Source of the DNA: a virus
Strand: one strand, 5' to 3'
DNA: 53,572 bases
IMG/VR virus record: IMGVR_UViG_3300032516_000036
Location: 1-53,572 of that record
Shown here: positions 39,099 through 48,374 of the stretch, in pieces
How positions within the stretch are numbered: the stretch's first letter is position 1
How the letters are laid out: every line of letters starts with the position of its first letter
Translations under genes and position numbers: made by a program
Notes under the pieces: model-generated
Told to the model about the DNA's origin: nothing
The model's input: the letters and a program-made list of their open reading frames with translations, nothing else
Database searches by the model: none

Positions 39099-41646
39099 TT
39101 TGATATATCCAAGCGATGGGTTATGTTATAAATTCGCACGTAACAGAACACGACGTATGCCTTTAGGTTTAGCATATATCGCGGCGGCCTTAGAAAAAGC
39201 ACAGCATGATGTAAGCGTAACTGATGGGGCATTACACGATCTATCTGTAGAAGATACGGTGGAACGTGCGATGAAGACAGACCCACAATTTGTTGGTATC
39301 GGATGTACAACTCCGCTGTATCATCAAGCTGTGGCTATTATAGATCTAATAAAGAAACTCTCTCCCAACACAATCGTGTTGTTTGGAGGCCCCCACGTCA
39401 GTGCTCTTCCTGATCCAACGCTTAATTCCAGCAGGGCTGATTTCGTTTGTATAGGAGAAGGTGAAGAGTCTGTTGTCGCTATCATTGACAATATACTTTC
39501 TGGAAAGAACGATTTTAAGAGTATCCCCGGTATCGCATATAGAACCGATACCGGCGCGATTGAACATAATGTGGAATATAGATTGCGTCTACACCAATCA
39601 AAGGTCACTACGGTGAAGGCCATTGATTTGAATAAATGTCCCATGGCAGCTCGGCATCTATTCGAATGGACTAAGTATGTTGATTATGCTCGCGATATTT
39701 ATACTCCACAAACGGGTACCATGTTCTCACGCGGATGTCCTGGAAAATCATATGATGATAAAACAGAAATTTATTCTGAAAATGGCTGGAAACTTTTTAA
39801 AGATTTAAAAGATGAAGAAAAAGTTGCTGCCTATCATCCAGAAACAGATAGTCTTATATTTGAAATTCCTCGAGGACGTTTAACATATCCTTATAAAGAT
39901 GATATGATTCATATACATAATAAACAAGTTGATATAATGGTTACTTCAAATCATGTTAATTATTGTAATACAAATGATGGAGTTTATAGTAAAAAACCTT
40001 ACAGATTTGAAGATGCTATAAAGTTTCTGGAACTTGGGGAAAATCAACAAAGAGCTTTTTTAAAAGGATGTAATGGGCATCAAGGGAAAAATGAACCCAT
40101 AGTAATAGGGAAGCATACCTTCGAACCAACAACCTTCTTTAAATTTATGGGCTATTATTTGTCCGAGGGTTATACAGTAAAGAAAGAAGGGGCAATTTGG
40201 TTATATCAAAATGAAGATAGTCCCGCATTTCAATCTATGTTGCAATGTACGAAAGACATGGGAATGAGATCTTTTATAGTTAAACGGCCGAAAAAACTTA
40301 ATGCGCAAGCAAGGGCCATTATTTTTAAATGTAAAGATTTGGCGGATTATTTAAGGCCTCTTGGACGAAGCTGGGAAAAAGGTTTGTACAAGGAATTATT
40401 ATCGTATGATAAAAAATATTTAAAGATTTTCTTAGATGCTTATGTGGAAGGAGATGGCTCTATAAATATATTTAAAAATAAAAGTCATGCTAAACCACAA
40501 ACAACCATATATACAACCTCTAAAAAAATGGCAGATGATATACAATACATTACATTTTTATTGGGGCGCTCGGCCAATGTGTTTATAAAAATTCGTGATA
40601 CTGAACGATTGTTACAGGACCACATTGTAAAAAAGTCACGTCCCTTATATCAAATTACTATTCCTACTAATGATTCAAATACTTTTATTACCGGAGCTGA
40701 TGTAAAACGAGTGCCATATAATGGAATGGCCTATTGTGTCGAGGTTAGTACAGGGGTTATATTAATACGACGAAACAATAAAGTTATTTTGAATGGAAAT
40801 TGTGCATTCTGTGGAGCCGCAGATACATTAGTTCGTTGGAGACATACAGATAATATCGTAGATGAATTAAAACAGATTGAAGATATGGGAATAAAAAATG
40901 TCTTCATTATGGATGATACCTATACAAACAATAAGAAGCGTATAATGGAAATCTCGCAACGTATTATTGACAGGGGTATAAAGTTACATATGTCCGTTCA
41001 ATTACGTCTGGATCAACTCGACAAAGAGGTGTGCGACATCATGTATGCCAGCGGTATTCGTTATGTAGGTCCTGGAATCGAATCTGGTAATGAAGAGATT
41101 ATGAAGGCAATAGGAAAAGGTCCAAAAGAAAATAAACATCATATGCGAGAGAAAATGGATTTGCTAAAACAATATGATTGGCGTGTACGATGTTCCTATG
41201 TGTTCGGGATGACGGGCGAAACCGAAGAACAGATTATGGAGACCATCGAGTTTGCTAAGGAACTAAAAGCTGACGAGAATGCTTTCTCAATATTAGTTCC
41301 ATACCCGGATTCTCCTCTATGGGCGGTAGCAAAAGCCAGAGGATTAGTACATGATTATATGGACTTTAGTAAGTTTTTATATTACCACGAAATAGGTGCA
41401 AACCTATCAGCTGTTCCTACAGAGCGTCTTCTCGAACTTCATGAGTTCGCATACGAATATGTAGGTAACCCAGCATATGCGCTCGATGACAATTCAGTTA
41501 GTTCAGGAAATCGACCTCATGTTCCATATCTCACTTCAGAAGCTTTCCGTAAGTTCAGAGAAGCTGAACGAAAAGCAAAAGAAGTATCACACGATCAAGT
41601 GGATATAGATTTGGATTTAAGACGGAGAAGTCAAAATGCAATGTAG
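39085..41646 (+). CDS. Cobalamin-binding radical SAM enzyme interrupted by an intein, 853 aa precursor
   Basis: Residues 1-200 form a B12-binding Rossmann domain: GIGCTTPLYHQAVAIIDLIK, then VLFGGPHVSALPD and CIGEGEESV. The radical SAM CxxxCxxC motif is split. SRGCPGK ends at residue 221, and CAFC resumes at residue 573, where splicing would give CPGKCAFC. The rest of the barrel follows (FIMDDTYTN, YVGPGIESGNEE, FGMTGETEEQ). The mature enzyme would be 502 aa. Family members do C-methylations and other radical chemistry using methylcobalamin. In this cluster a sugar or lipid-carrier substrate is likely, but this is inference. It overlaps both neighbours. Confidence 0.9.
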   Translation: MARISLIYPSDGLCYKFARNRTRRMPLGLAYIAAALEKAQHDVSVTDGALHDLSVEDTVERAMKTDPQFVGIGCTTPLYHQAVAIIDLIKKLSPNTIVLFGGPHVSALPDPTLNSSRADFVCIGEGEESVVAIIDNILSGKNDFKSIPGIAYRTDTGAIEHNVEYRLRLHQSKVTTVKAIDLNKCPMAARHLFEWTKYVDYARDIYTPQTGTMFSRGCPGKSYDDKTEIYSENGWKLFKDLKDEEKVAAYHPETDSLIFEIPRGRLTYPYKDDMIHIHNKQVDIMVTSNHVNYCNTNDGVYSKKPYRFEDAIKFLELGENQQRAFLKGCNGHQGKNEPIVIGKHTFEPTTFFKFMGYYLSEGYTVKKEGAIWLYQNEDSPAFQSMLQCTKDMGMRSFIVKRPKKLNAQARAIIFKCKDLADYLRPLGRSWEKGLYKELLSYDKKYLKIFLDAYVEGDGSINIFKNKSHAKPQTTIYTTSKKMADDIQYITFLLGRSANVFIKIRDTERLLQDHIVKKSRPLYQITIPTNDSNTFITGADVKRVPYNGMAYCVEVSTGVILIRRNNKVILNGNCAFCGAADTLVRWRHTDNIVDELKQIEDMGIKNVFIMDDTYTNNKKRIMEISQRIIDRGIKLHMSVQLRLDQLDKEVCDIMYASGIRYVGPGIESGNEEIMKAIGKGPKENKHHMREKMDLLKQYDWRVRCSYVFGMTGETEEQIMETIEFAKELKADENAFSILVPYPDSPLWAVAKARGLVHDYMDFSKFLYYHEIGANLSAVPTERLLELHEFAYEYVGNPAYALDDNSVSSGNRPHVPYLTSEAFRKFREAERKAKEVSHDQVDIDLDLRRRSQNAM
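39748..40800 (+). mobile_element. Intein with LAGLIDADG homing endonuclease domain, 351 aa
   Basis: The in-frame insert begins at Ser222 (block A, SYDDKTEIYSENG with Thr at position 6) and ends at Asn572 (IRRNNKVILNGN) followed by Cys573 as the +1 residue. Block B is DIMVTSNH. Between them are the two LAGLIDADG-type motifs, FMGYYLSEGYT and FLDAYVEGDGSI. Removal restores the host motif exactly. The element should splice itself out and can home into intein-free copies. It interrupts the active-site motif, the site inteins usually choose because it cannot be lost. Confidence 0.9.
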
Positions 41647-42838
41647 AAGTTGCGGGTCAGACCAACTTGTCCCCGTACTCAACCTGGGCCAAACACCCTG
41701 GTGTAATAATTTTATTACAAAGGAAGAGATAGGAAAGGAAGCCTTCTATCCTCTTGAATTAGTATACTGTGAAAAATGCACCTTATCACAATTGAACTAT
41801 ACGGTGCCTAAGGAAGTGATGTTTTCTAATCACACCTATGTATCTGGTACTACGAAAACACTGGCGAAACACTTTTTTGATTTGGCGAAAGATAACATAG
41901 ATATGTTTTCCTTATCGCCACATGATCTTATTGTAGACATCGGTGGTAACGATGGTACACAATTGTTACAGTACCAGAAACTTGGTATGGGCAACCTCGT
42001 CAATGTAGAGTCAGCCGGTAACATTGCTGCTATTTCAAACCTTCATGGGATAAATACTGTCGTTGGATTTTTCAATGAAGAGTTAGTTAGCGCGAATTTT
42101 GCGCCCCGTTCAGCCAAATTAATAAATGCTGCTGGGGTATTCTTCCACCTCGAGGAGTTACATTCTGTACTTCGTGGAGTAAAGAATCTTCTAAGCGATA
42201 ATGGTGTTTTCGTTATACAATTTATGTACCTTAAAGACATCATTGAGAACATGGCATTCGATGCTATCTATCACGAGCATCTGTGTTATTATACATTGAA
42301 GTCGTTGGATAATTTGCTAAGACCTTACGGACTTCGGATCTTTCATGCATTTCATTCTCCAATACATGCTGGCTCGATGATGGTTCGCGTAAGCCATGAG
42401 GATTCGTCGGCTATGCATACATCCTTTCTGGACATACCCTCGGAATCAAATCAATGCGATTTAGTAAAAATAAAAGCCTTTGCACAACAGGTTGAAAATA
42501 AAAAACATGACCTACGAAACATACTCGAACAGCTAAAAAAAGGCGGACTAAAAGTTTATGGGTATGGTGCCCCAGCCAAATCAACCACACTGTTGAACTA
42601 TCTCGGCATAGATAACACCCTTATCGAAAAGATGGTTGAAGTGAATGGTCTAAAAGTTGGAAGATATACTCCCGGAACACACATACCTATTGTAAGAGAG
42701 CGTATGGAAGATATCCCAGATTACTATCTTATGTTAGCGTATAACTTTAAGGACGAGATCTTGGAACGAAATCGTGGTGCCAACGTTACATTTATTACCC
42801 CATTTCCAAACATTATATTACATAGGCCACAACCATGA
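41636..42838 (+). CDS. SAM-dependent C-methyltransferase, NovU/TylC3 type, 400 aa
   Basis: Three parts in order: an N-terminal zinc-binding domain with Cys3, Cys6, Cys45 and Cys48 (MQCRSCG and YCEKC); a Rossmann methyltransferase with DIGGNDGTQL at 101-110 binding SAM; and a C-terminal domain with VYGYGAPAKSTTLLNYLG. This is the layout of C-methyltransferases that add a methyl group to a keto-sugar carbon (as in noviose and mycarose pathways), though related enzymes act elsewhere. It has GGAG upstream and overlaps both neighbours. The substrate is probably a nucleotide sugar made by the neighbouring SDR enzymes. Confidence 0.85.
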   Translation: MQCRSCGSDQLVPVLNLGQTPWCNNFITKEEIGKEAFYPLELVYCEKCTLSQLNYTVPKEVMFSNHTYVSGTTKTLAKHFFDLAKDNIDMFSLSPHDLIVDIGGNDGTQLLQYQKLGMGNLVNVESAGNIAAISNLHGINTVVGFFNEELVSANFAPRSAKLINAAGVFFHLEELHSVLRGVKNLLSDNGVFVIQFMYLKDIIENMAFDAIYHEHLCYYTLKSLDNLLRPYGLRIFHAFHSPIHAGSMMVRVSHEDSSAMHTSFLDIPSESNQCDLVKIKAFAQQVENKKHDLRNILEQLKKGGLKVYGYGAPAKSTTLLNYLGIDNTLIEKMVEVNGLKVGRYTPGTHIPIVRERMEDIPDYYLMLAYNFKDEILERNRGANVTFITPFPNIILHRPQP

Positions 42839-43824
42839 ATTTAGAAAACTATAAAGGTAAGCGCGTTTTAATGACCGGAGGAACCGGCTTCTTAGGAAAG
42901 AACATTGTTCCATATCTACAAAACTTAGGCGCAGAAATAATCACCCCTTCAAGTCAAGAGTTTGATCTGACGAAGTGGAAAGACACCATTCAAATGTTCC
43001 TCCAATACGGTGATTTGGACTACATCATTCATGGCGCATCTATGCAGGGTGCTGGCGACTGGAATGCTTTTCACCAAGCTGACCAATTTAGAGTAAACAC
43101 GTCCATCCATTCAAATGTATTAGAAGCATGGTACAGGTATCAACCTCAAGCGATTATGATGGGCTGTGGTAGTTCTTGTAGTTATCCGGGCAATTTACAC
43201 AGACTCAGAGAAGAAGATTATCTTACAGGACCTATGCACGAATCTCTTCAGTTCTACGGACTAACCAAGGCTCTTATGCAACAAGGTATTGAGGCATATA
43301 AAGCACAGCATCCAACTATGCGAGGAACCACCGGTGTATTCGCAACGCTTTATGGGCCGCATGACCCCGTTGGAGAACGTGCGCATGTTGCTACTGCTTT
43401 GATTACAAAATTCGTTAAAGCAAAAAAAGAAAGTCTGCCCACCGTTGAGGTATGGGGAGATGGCACAGCTACACGAGAACTTACTTATGTAGACGATCAG
43501 ATCCGCGGCTTACTTATGATAGCGGATTATAATGGCCCGATTATCAACATCGGAACTGGTATAGAAATAACTATTAGGGAGTTAGCCGAACTCATATCAG
43601 AATTAACCGAATATGATGGACAGATAGTATATAATCTGAACCAGTTCGTTGGGATAAAGCACAAGGTGTTGGATGTTAGTTTGGCAAAAAAACTATACGG
43701 ATGGACAGTTGATCCTCCGCTTATTTCACTGCGCGAGGGGCTTAAGAAGACCATTGAGTGGTATGATATAAATGGTTTGGAGATGTCCACCAGAGCATCA
43801 TATAGTGATAAATTTAAAAAATAA
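42835..43824 (+). CDS. NAD(P)-dependent epimerase/reductase, GDP-fucose-synthase-like SDR, 329 aa
   Basis: The cofactor loop GGTGFLG lies at 15-21. Tyr141 and Lys145 (YGLTK) are the catalytic pair, and GCGSSCSYPG is a fucose-synthase-like motif, followed by ATLYGPHDP and WGDGTATRELTYVDD. This matches the GDP-4-keto-6-deoxymannose epimerase/reductase layout, so it probably makes a deoxy sugar. It overlaps the methyltransferase stop as ATGA. Other sugar epimerases of the family cannot be excluded. Confidence 0.85.
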   Translation: MNLENYKGKRVLMTGGTGFLGKNIVPYLQNLGAEIITPSSQEFDLTKWKDTIQMFLQYGDLDYIIHGASMQGAGDWNAFHQADQFRVNTSIHSNVLEAWYRYQPQAIMMGCGSSCSYPGNLHRLREEDYLTGPMHESLQFYGLTKALMQQGIEAYKAQHPTMRGTTGVFATLYGPHDPVGERAHVATALITKFVKAKKESLPTVEVWGDGTATRELTYVDDQIRGLLMIADYNGPIINIGTGIEITIRELAELISELTEYDGQIVYNLNQFVGIKHKVLDVSLAKKLYGWTVDPPLISLREGLKKTIEWYDINGLEMSTRASYSDKFKK

Positions 43825-43825
43825 T

Positions 43826-44509
43826 ATGAATATAAAAGTCATAACAACCTACCCAGTCGCGCTTGATTCAAATGATCATCTTTATCCTCACGGAACTGCC
43901 CATGATAATAATGCTAACTGGCGTTTTAATGACAATGTATATAATCTGGTTCCAGAACGCCCACTAAATGTTTTAGATTTGGGATGTGCCGGTGGTGCGA
44001 TGATAAAAAATTTCGTAGAAGATGGGATAAGTTTTGAACTGCCTGATGGCAGTCCTTCTGTGGTCGCTGTAGGATTAGAGGGTTCCGATTATTGTAAAAA
44101 AAATAAACGTTTTGAATGGAAGTATATACCAGATAATTTATTTACGTGCGATATATCCAGACCATTTGAAATCCTAATGGATAGTATACCATTAAAGTTT
44201 CACGTAATTACTGCCTGGGATGTGTTGGAGCATATGAACAATCAGGAAAGACTTGATGGCGTATGTAGAAATATTGTCAACCATCTTGCACCAGCGGGCT
44301 ATTTTATTTGTTCAATGCCAGCAAACGAAGAGGGGCCGGCTTATGGTGATCCCAAATGGCATCATATGCATCTCACCTCCGATCAATGGGAACATCAATT
44401 TGCTACGTATGGATTGGTACCCATTACACCCCGTTATTGGCATCCGTGTGGATGGTTGCGGGGAGAAGACGACGCACATTGCTATAGAAAGATACTAAGG
44501 AAAATATGA
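43826..44509 (+). CDS. SAM-dependent methyltransferase, first of three paralogs, 227 aa
   Basis: I chose ATG 43826, one base after the SDR stop. The SAM site is VLDLGCAGG at 49-57, with an acidic follow-up (GLEGSDYC) and VITAWDVLEHM, the usual class I arrangement. The N-terminal strand, VITTYPVALDSNDHLYPHGT, is shared with the next two proteins. The three are tandem duplicates. It probably methylates a sugar hydroxyl or amino group; the acceptor is unknown. Confidence 0.85.
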   Translation: MNIKVITTYPVALDSNDHLYPHGTAHDNNANWRFNDNVYNLVPERPLNVLDLGCAGGAMIKNFVEDGISFELPDGSPSVVAVGLEGSDYCKKNKRFEWKYIPDNLFTCDISRPFEILMDSIPLKFHVITAWDVLEHMNNQERLDGVCRNIVNHLAPAGYFICSMPANEEGPAYGDPKWHHMHLTSDQWEHQFATYGLVPITPRYWHPCGWLRGEDDAHCYRKILRKI

Positions 44510-45180
44510 GCTTACAAGTAAAAACAGAACATCCGGTAGCAATTGATTCGCCGGACCACAAATGGCCGAAAGGCACAAGATATGATAATCATACCGACCC
44601 TATATTTATAGAAGAGGTAGAAAAATATTTCAACAATCAAAAAATTAACTTCGTCGATCTCGGTTGTGCAGGAGGCCAATTAGCACTGGACTTTATGGGT
44701 CGTGGGCATACCGCTCTTGGCTTAGAAGGAAGTGATTATTCTGCAATAAACAAAAGAGAGGGTTGGGCACGGTACTATGAAAAATATCTTTTTACTTGCG
44801 ATCTAACCAAACCCTATACAATTACGAAAGATGATAAACCGTTACTATTCGACTGTATTACATCGTGGGAAGTATTGGAACATATAAAAGAAGAAGATCT
44901 GCCGCAGTTCATGCAGAATATCGTAAACCATTTAAAACCAGAAGGAATTTTTTGTGCTTCCGTTACTTCTTATCCTGACTTTTTTGGTTTGATGGTACCG
45001 CCATATACTCCCGAGCTAGACAAACCCCTACACCAAACAGTACAACCATTTGAATGGTGGAGACAAAATATATTTGCACCGTACATTGAACTCATAGAAC
45101 CATATCCATTCACCAGCCATGTTCGTGCGGACGTTAATCCGCCTTATTCAGCATGGTTCGCATCAAGGAAAAAACAATGA
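44506..45180 (+). CDS. SAM-dependent methyltransferase, second of three paralogs, 224 aa
   Basis: VDLGCAGGQLALDFMGRGH at about 50 and the LEGSDYS and ITSWEVLEHIKEEDLPQFM segments match the first and third copies. AAGGA lies 5 bases before the ATG, which overlaps the previous stop as ATGA. The sequence shared with the third copy (IEEVEKYFNNQKINFVDLG) is especially close, indicating a recent duplication. It probably methylates the same glycan at another position. Confidence 0.85.
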   Translation: MSLQVKTEHPVAIDSPDHKWPKGTRYDNHTDPIFIEEVEKYFNNQKINFVDLGCAGGQLALDFMGRGHTALGLEGSDYSAINKREGWARYYEKYLFTCDLTKPYTITKDDKPLLFDCITSWEVLEHIKEEDLPQFMQNIVNHLKPEGIFCASVTSYPDFFGLMVPPYTPELDKPLHQTVQPFEWWRQNIFAPYIELIEPYPFTSHVRADVNPPYSAWFASRKKQ

Positions 45181-45848
45181 TATTCACCATTAAAACAGAA
45201 TGGCCAGTAGCCATAGATTCAAACGACCATCTTCATCCTAAAGGAACAAAGGATGATAACCACACTTCGCTTGCTTATATAGAAGATGTGGAAAAATATT
45301 TTAACGATAGAAAAATTAATTTTATGGACCTCGGTTGTGCAGGCGGTCAGCTTGCAGTAGACTTTGCTACAAGAGGGCATAATGCCTTAGGCATAGAAGG
45401 TAGCGACTATTCTGCAGTACATGGTAGAGCGTGTTGGGCAGAGTATCATAATAAGAATCTTTTCACATGCGATATCAAGAAACCTTTTACAGTATTAGGG
45501 GATGGAGAACCAATCTTATTTGATTGTATTTCTTCATGGGAAGTTTTAGAGCATATTAAGCGTCCAGATCTTCCACAAATGTTACAGAACGTGGCCGACC
45601 ACTTGAAACCGGATGGTATCTTTACCGCCAGTATAACGCACTGCCAAGATTTTTGGGATAATGGACAACCTCCTTATACGAAACATTATGATATTCTTAT
45701 GCATGAAACGGTCGAAGAGCCCGCGGTATGGCACAATGAAATTTTAGCACCATACTTCGAATTTCTTCCCTACCCATTCAGAAGCCACGTACGTGACGAA
45801 TTAGACCAATGGGGAGTTACAACTTGGTTTATGGCAAGAAAGAAATGA
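45177..45848 (+). CDS. SAM-dependent methyltransferase, third of three paralogs, 223 aa
   Basis: I chose ATG 45177, which overlaps the previous stop as ATGA and has AAGGA 7 bases upstream. IEDVEKYFNDRKINFMDLG, GLAVDFATRGH-like and SDYSAVHGRACWAEYHNK segments align with the second copy. The core binds SAM at DLGCAGG (51-57). It is soluble with no membrane segment. It is likely a sugar O- or N-methyltransferase. Confidence 0.85.
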   Translation: MIFTIKTEWPVAIDSNDHLHPKGTKDDNHTSLAYIEDVEKYFNDRKINFMDLGCAGGQLAVDFATRGHNALGIEGSDYSAVHGRACWAEYHNKNLFTCDIKKPFTVLGDGEPILFDCISSWEVLEHIKRPDLPQMLQNVADHLKPDGIFTASITHCQDFWDNGQPPYTKHYDILMHETVEEPAVWHNEILAPYFEFLPYPFRSHVRDELDQWGVTTWFMARKK

Positions 45849-46786
45849 AAACATTATACACATTAATAGATCCTTATCCGTACTCACAACTCACTGTACA
45901 CGAAGATTATAAAGTGTTGGCAAAGAGGCTTGGGTACGAACATAAATTCTATACAATTGACCAGCAAATAAGGGAAGAGATCGACCACGACTCTTCCCCC
46001 GATGCTATTTTTATGTTTGAGCCGGCGCTATTAAAACACCCCCACAAAACAACTAAAGATATAAGACGGTGGTTTCCAAACTGTAAAATAGTAGCTCTCT
46101 CGTCAGAAGCGCTTACATATAAGCACGGATACCAATGGTGGTATCCAGAAAATTTAACGAAAGAGTTTGAGATTTACGATGGGTATGAAGTAGATCTTTG
46201 GCTCGATATCAACGATGAGATAGTAGAAGACTATCGAGCAAAAGGTTTGAAAGTGGATACTTGGGAAATGACTACATCTCATTTCTTAATCGATCTTTAT
46301 GAAAATCGTGTACGATTGCCAAAGACACAAGATATCATTAGCCTGATGGGACATAGAAATCCTTATCGCAACGCTCTTATAGAGTTTCTCTCCGCGCGAT
46401 ATAAATGTCAGTTCGGCGTACATCCAGATCATGCGGATTTCAACTTAGATCACATGTATGAGCAATTTTCTGGTTCGCGTATTGTATTGGGAACGTCTTC
46501 TCCCTGTTGGTGGTCTCAAAGAAGTATGAAGGGTTTTCGTGATTGGATAGGCCCAATCTGCGGTACTGTACTTATTTACGATAATTACCCAGATGTTTTA
46601 AAGAAATATCCAACGTGTCCAATATATGACTATGATAAATTTGAAACTATAGTAGATCGGATCAATGAGTTGGTAAACAATCCAGAACACTATTATGCTG
46701 TATTGGCAACTCAATTGTCGTGGATAAAAGAAAACACTATTGCCATCCAATTATTTAACGCATTAACCAAATATAATATTGTATGA
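45845..46786 (+). CDS. GT-B-like glycosyltransferase, first of a tandem pair, 313 aa
   Basis: I chose ATG 45845, which overlaps the previous stop. The product has two Rossmann-like halves: KIVALSSEALTYKHGYQWWY in the first, and an RIVLGTSSPCWWSQRSMKGF segment in the second before GTVLIYDNYPDV. The second half resembles CgeB-type GT-B enzymes with a His-Arg nucleotide-binding area. Its neighbour downstream is about as long and has the same layout. No membrane anchor. Confidence 0.75.
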   Translation: MKTLYTLIDPYPYSQLTVHEDYKVLAKRLGYEHKFYTIDQQIREEIDHDSSPDAIFMFEPALLKHPHKTTKDIRRWFPNCKIVALSSEALTYKHGYQWWYPENLTKEFEIYDGYEVDLWLDINDEIVEDYRAKGLKVDTWEMTTSHFLIDLYENRVRLPKTQDIISLMGHRNPYRNALIEFLSARYKCQFGVHPDHADFNLDHMYEQFSGSRIVLGTSSPCWWSQRSMKGFRDWIGPICGTVLIYDNYPDVLKKYPTCPIYDYDKFETIVDRINELVNNPEHYYAVLATQLSWIKENTIAIQLFNALTKYNIV

Positions 46787-47730
46787 AATACATTTATTCT
46801 GTAGTAGATCCCTACCAACCGTCACAACTAACTGTACACCGTGATCTCGAATATTTAGCAGGTATGTTGGGATATGGCTACAAAGGGTATATGCACGAAC
46901 AATTCGACGCAGGACAAGTGGAACCAGATTCTACCCCCGGGACTATATTTGTATTTGAAGGTGCTGATCTAAAGGTTTCTAACAAGACTACGAAAGATGT
47001 GCGGGGCTGGTTTCCCAATAGTAAGCTTGTTGCCCTTACTGGGGAATCTCTTACTTACAAATATGGCTACGGCCATTACACAAACAACCCCACAAAGGAA
47101 TTTGAGTTCTATGATGGCCATGATATTGATCTCTGGTTGGATGGCAATGATGAGATAGTAACAGATTATCGAGCAATTGGATTGACTATTGATTACTGGA
47201 TGTGGACAACGAGCCATTACCTCATCGAACAATTTATCAATCGAGAAAGAATTCCTAAAGTTCAAGACACAGTATGCCTCATAGGACATAAAGGCCCTTA
47301 TCGTCACCAGTTGATGGACTTTATGAACCAACGATATAGATGCCAGTGGGGCACTGGAGCTGATGTTGGTAACTATGATCTCGACCATCTATTTAGTTCC
47401 TTTGGCGGATCACGGTTTGTTCTTGGAACAACTTCTCCGTGTTGGTGGATAAATAGATCAGTAAAAGGTTTTCGAGATTGGCTTGGACCACTCTGTGGGA
47501 CCGTCTTAATATATGACAATTATCCTGATGTTGTAAAGAAGTATCCATGCCCAATATACGACTATGATAATCTAAATACAATTGCAGAGTTGATGGAAAG
47601 TATATGGAATGATCCAATAAAGTATCAACAAATATTAAATGAACAGGTTGCTTGGGTTAAAGAAAATACCATAGCTAAACAACTATACAATCGCTTTAAA
47701 CAATACAATATAATAGAAGGATTACAATGA
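46783..47730 (+). CDS. GT-B-like glycosyltransferase, second of a tandem pair, 315 aa
   Basis: It starts MKYIYSVVDPYQPSQLTVHR, parallel to MKTLYTLIDPYPYSQLTVHE of the previous protein, and shares KLVALTGESLTYKYGYGH and RFVLGTTSPCWWINRSVKGF. The pair arose by tandem duplication and probably adds related sugars. It overlaps both neighbours as ATGA. No ribosome site is seen, so it depends on coupling. Confidence 0.75.
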   Translation: MKYIYSVVDPYQPSQLTVHRDLEYLAGMLGYGYKGYMHEQFDAGQVEPDSTPGTIFVFEGADLKVSNKTTKDVRGWFPNSKLVALTGESLTYKYGYGHYTNNPTKEFEFYDGHDIDLWLDGNDEIVTDYRAIGLTIDYWMWTTSHYLIEQFINRERIPKVQDTVCLIGHKGPYRHQLMDFMNQRYRCQWGTGADVGNYDLDHLFSSFGGSRFVLGTTSPCWWINRSVKGFRDWLGPLCGTVLIYDNYPDVVKKYPCPIYDYDNLNTIAELMESIWNDPIKYQQILNEQVAWVKENTIAKQLYNRFKQYNIIEGLQ

Positions 47731-48374
47731 CAGTACACGAATATATAAGAGATTCAATTATTGGTATCGAAACGCCAATCTTAGTAAACATAGGAGCTGA
47801 ACGTGGAGACGGGGAAACGACCGACTTCTGTACAGTTGCCCCGCACGGGAAAGTTTATTCAATCGAAGCCGATCCACGTACTTATGCGCTTCTGGAACCA
47901 AGAATGAATCAGTTCCCCAACCTAAAAACTTTCAACATAGCAATAGCAAATAAGAACGAGATGACAACATTCTATCTTAGCGGTGGTCCGAATCCCGCGG
48001 AACCGTATCATCCCTGGACATCAGCTTCTAACCTATTCTCGCGCGAACGAGATCATTCGGGAAACTATTATCCGTGGATGACTTCAGAGCCAATTCAAGT
48101 ACAATGCCGTACGCTGGATTCATGGGCGGAAGAGAATGGTGTAGACCACATAGATTTTCTTTGGGTCGATATAGAAGGTGCCACACATTTACTTATTGAG
48201 GGTGGACAGAATATTTTAGCCAAAACAAAGTGGTTCTATACAGAAGCCTTTGATTGGCAACGGTATGATGGTGAAGGTTTGAAGAAAGATATTATCGCCT
48301 TAGTTCCAAATTTCGAATTGGTAGCAGACTATGGAAATGATGTACTACTAAAGAATAAAGTTTATAATGCCTAA
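47727..48374 (+). CDS. FkbM-family methyltransferase, 215 aa
   Basis: The FkbM layout is visible: ILVNIGAERGDGE binds SAM, KVYSIEADPRTYALLEPRM follows, then NIAIANKNEMTTFYLSGG and DFLWVDIEGATHLLIEGGQN, closing with FYTEAFDWQRYDGEG. FkbM proteins are SAM-dependent O-methyltransferases of polyketides and of bacterial and phage glycans. AAGGA lies 6 bases before the ATG. It overlaps the next gene by 8 bases. Confidence 0.85.
   Translation: MTVHEYIRDSIIGIETPILVNIGAERGDGETTDFCTVAPHGKVYSIEADPRTYALLEPRMNQFPNLKTFNIAIANKNEMTTFYLSGGPNPAEPYHPWTSASNLFSRERDHSGNYYPWMTSEPIQVQCRTLDSWAEENGVDHIDFLWVDIEGATHLLIEGGQNILAKTKWFYTEAFDWQRYDGEGLKKDIIALVPNFELVADYGNDVLLKNKVYNA

Noticed and set aside
39748-40800. Group I or II intron in the radical SAM gene
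   Set aside because: The insert is one open frame in phase with the host gene and has intein block A, B and terminal Asn-Cys motifs, so it is a protein intein.
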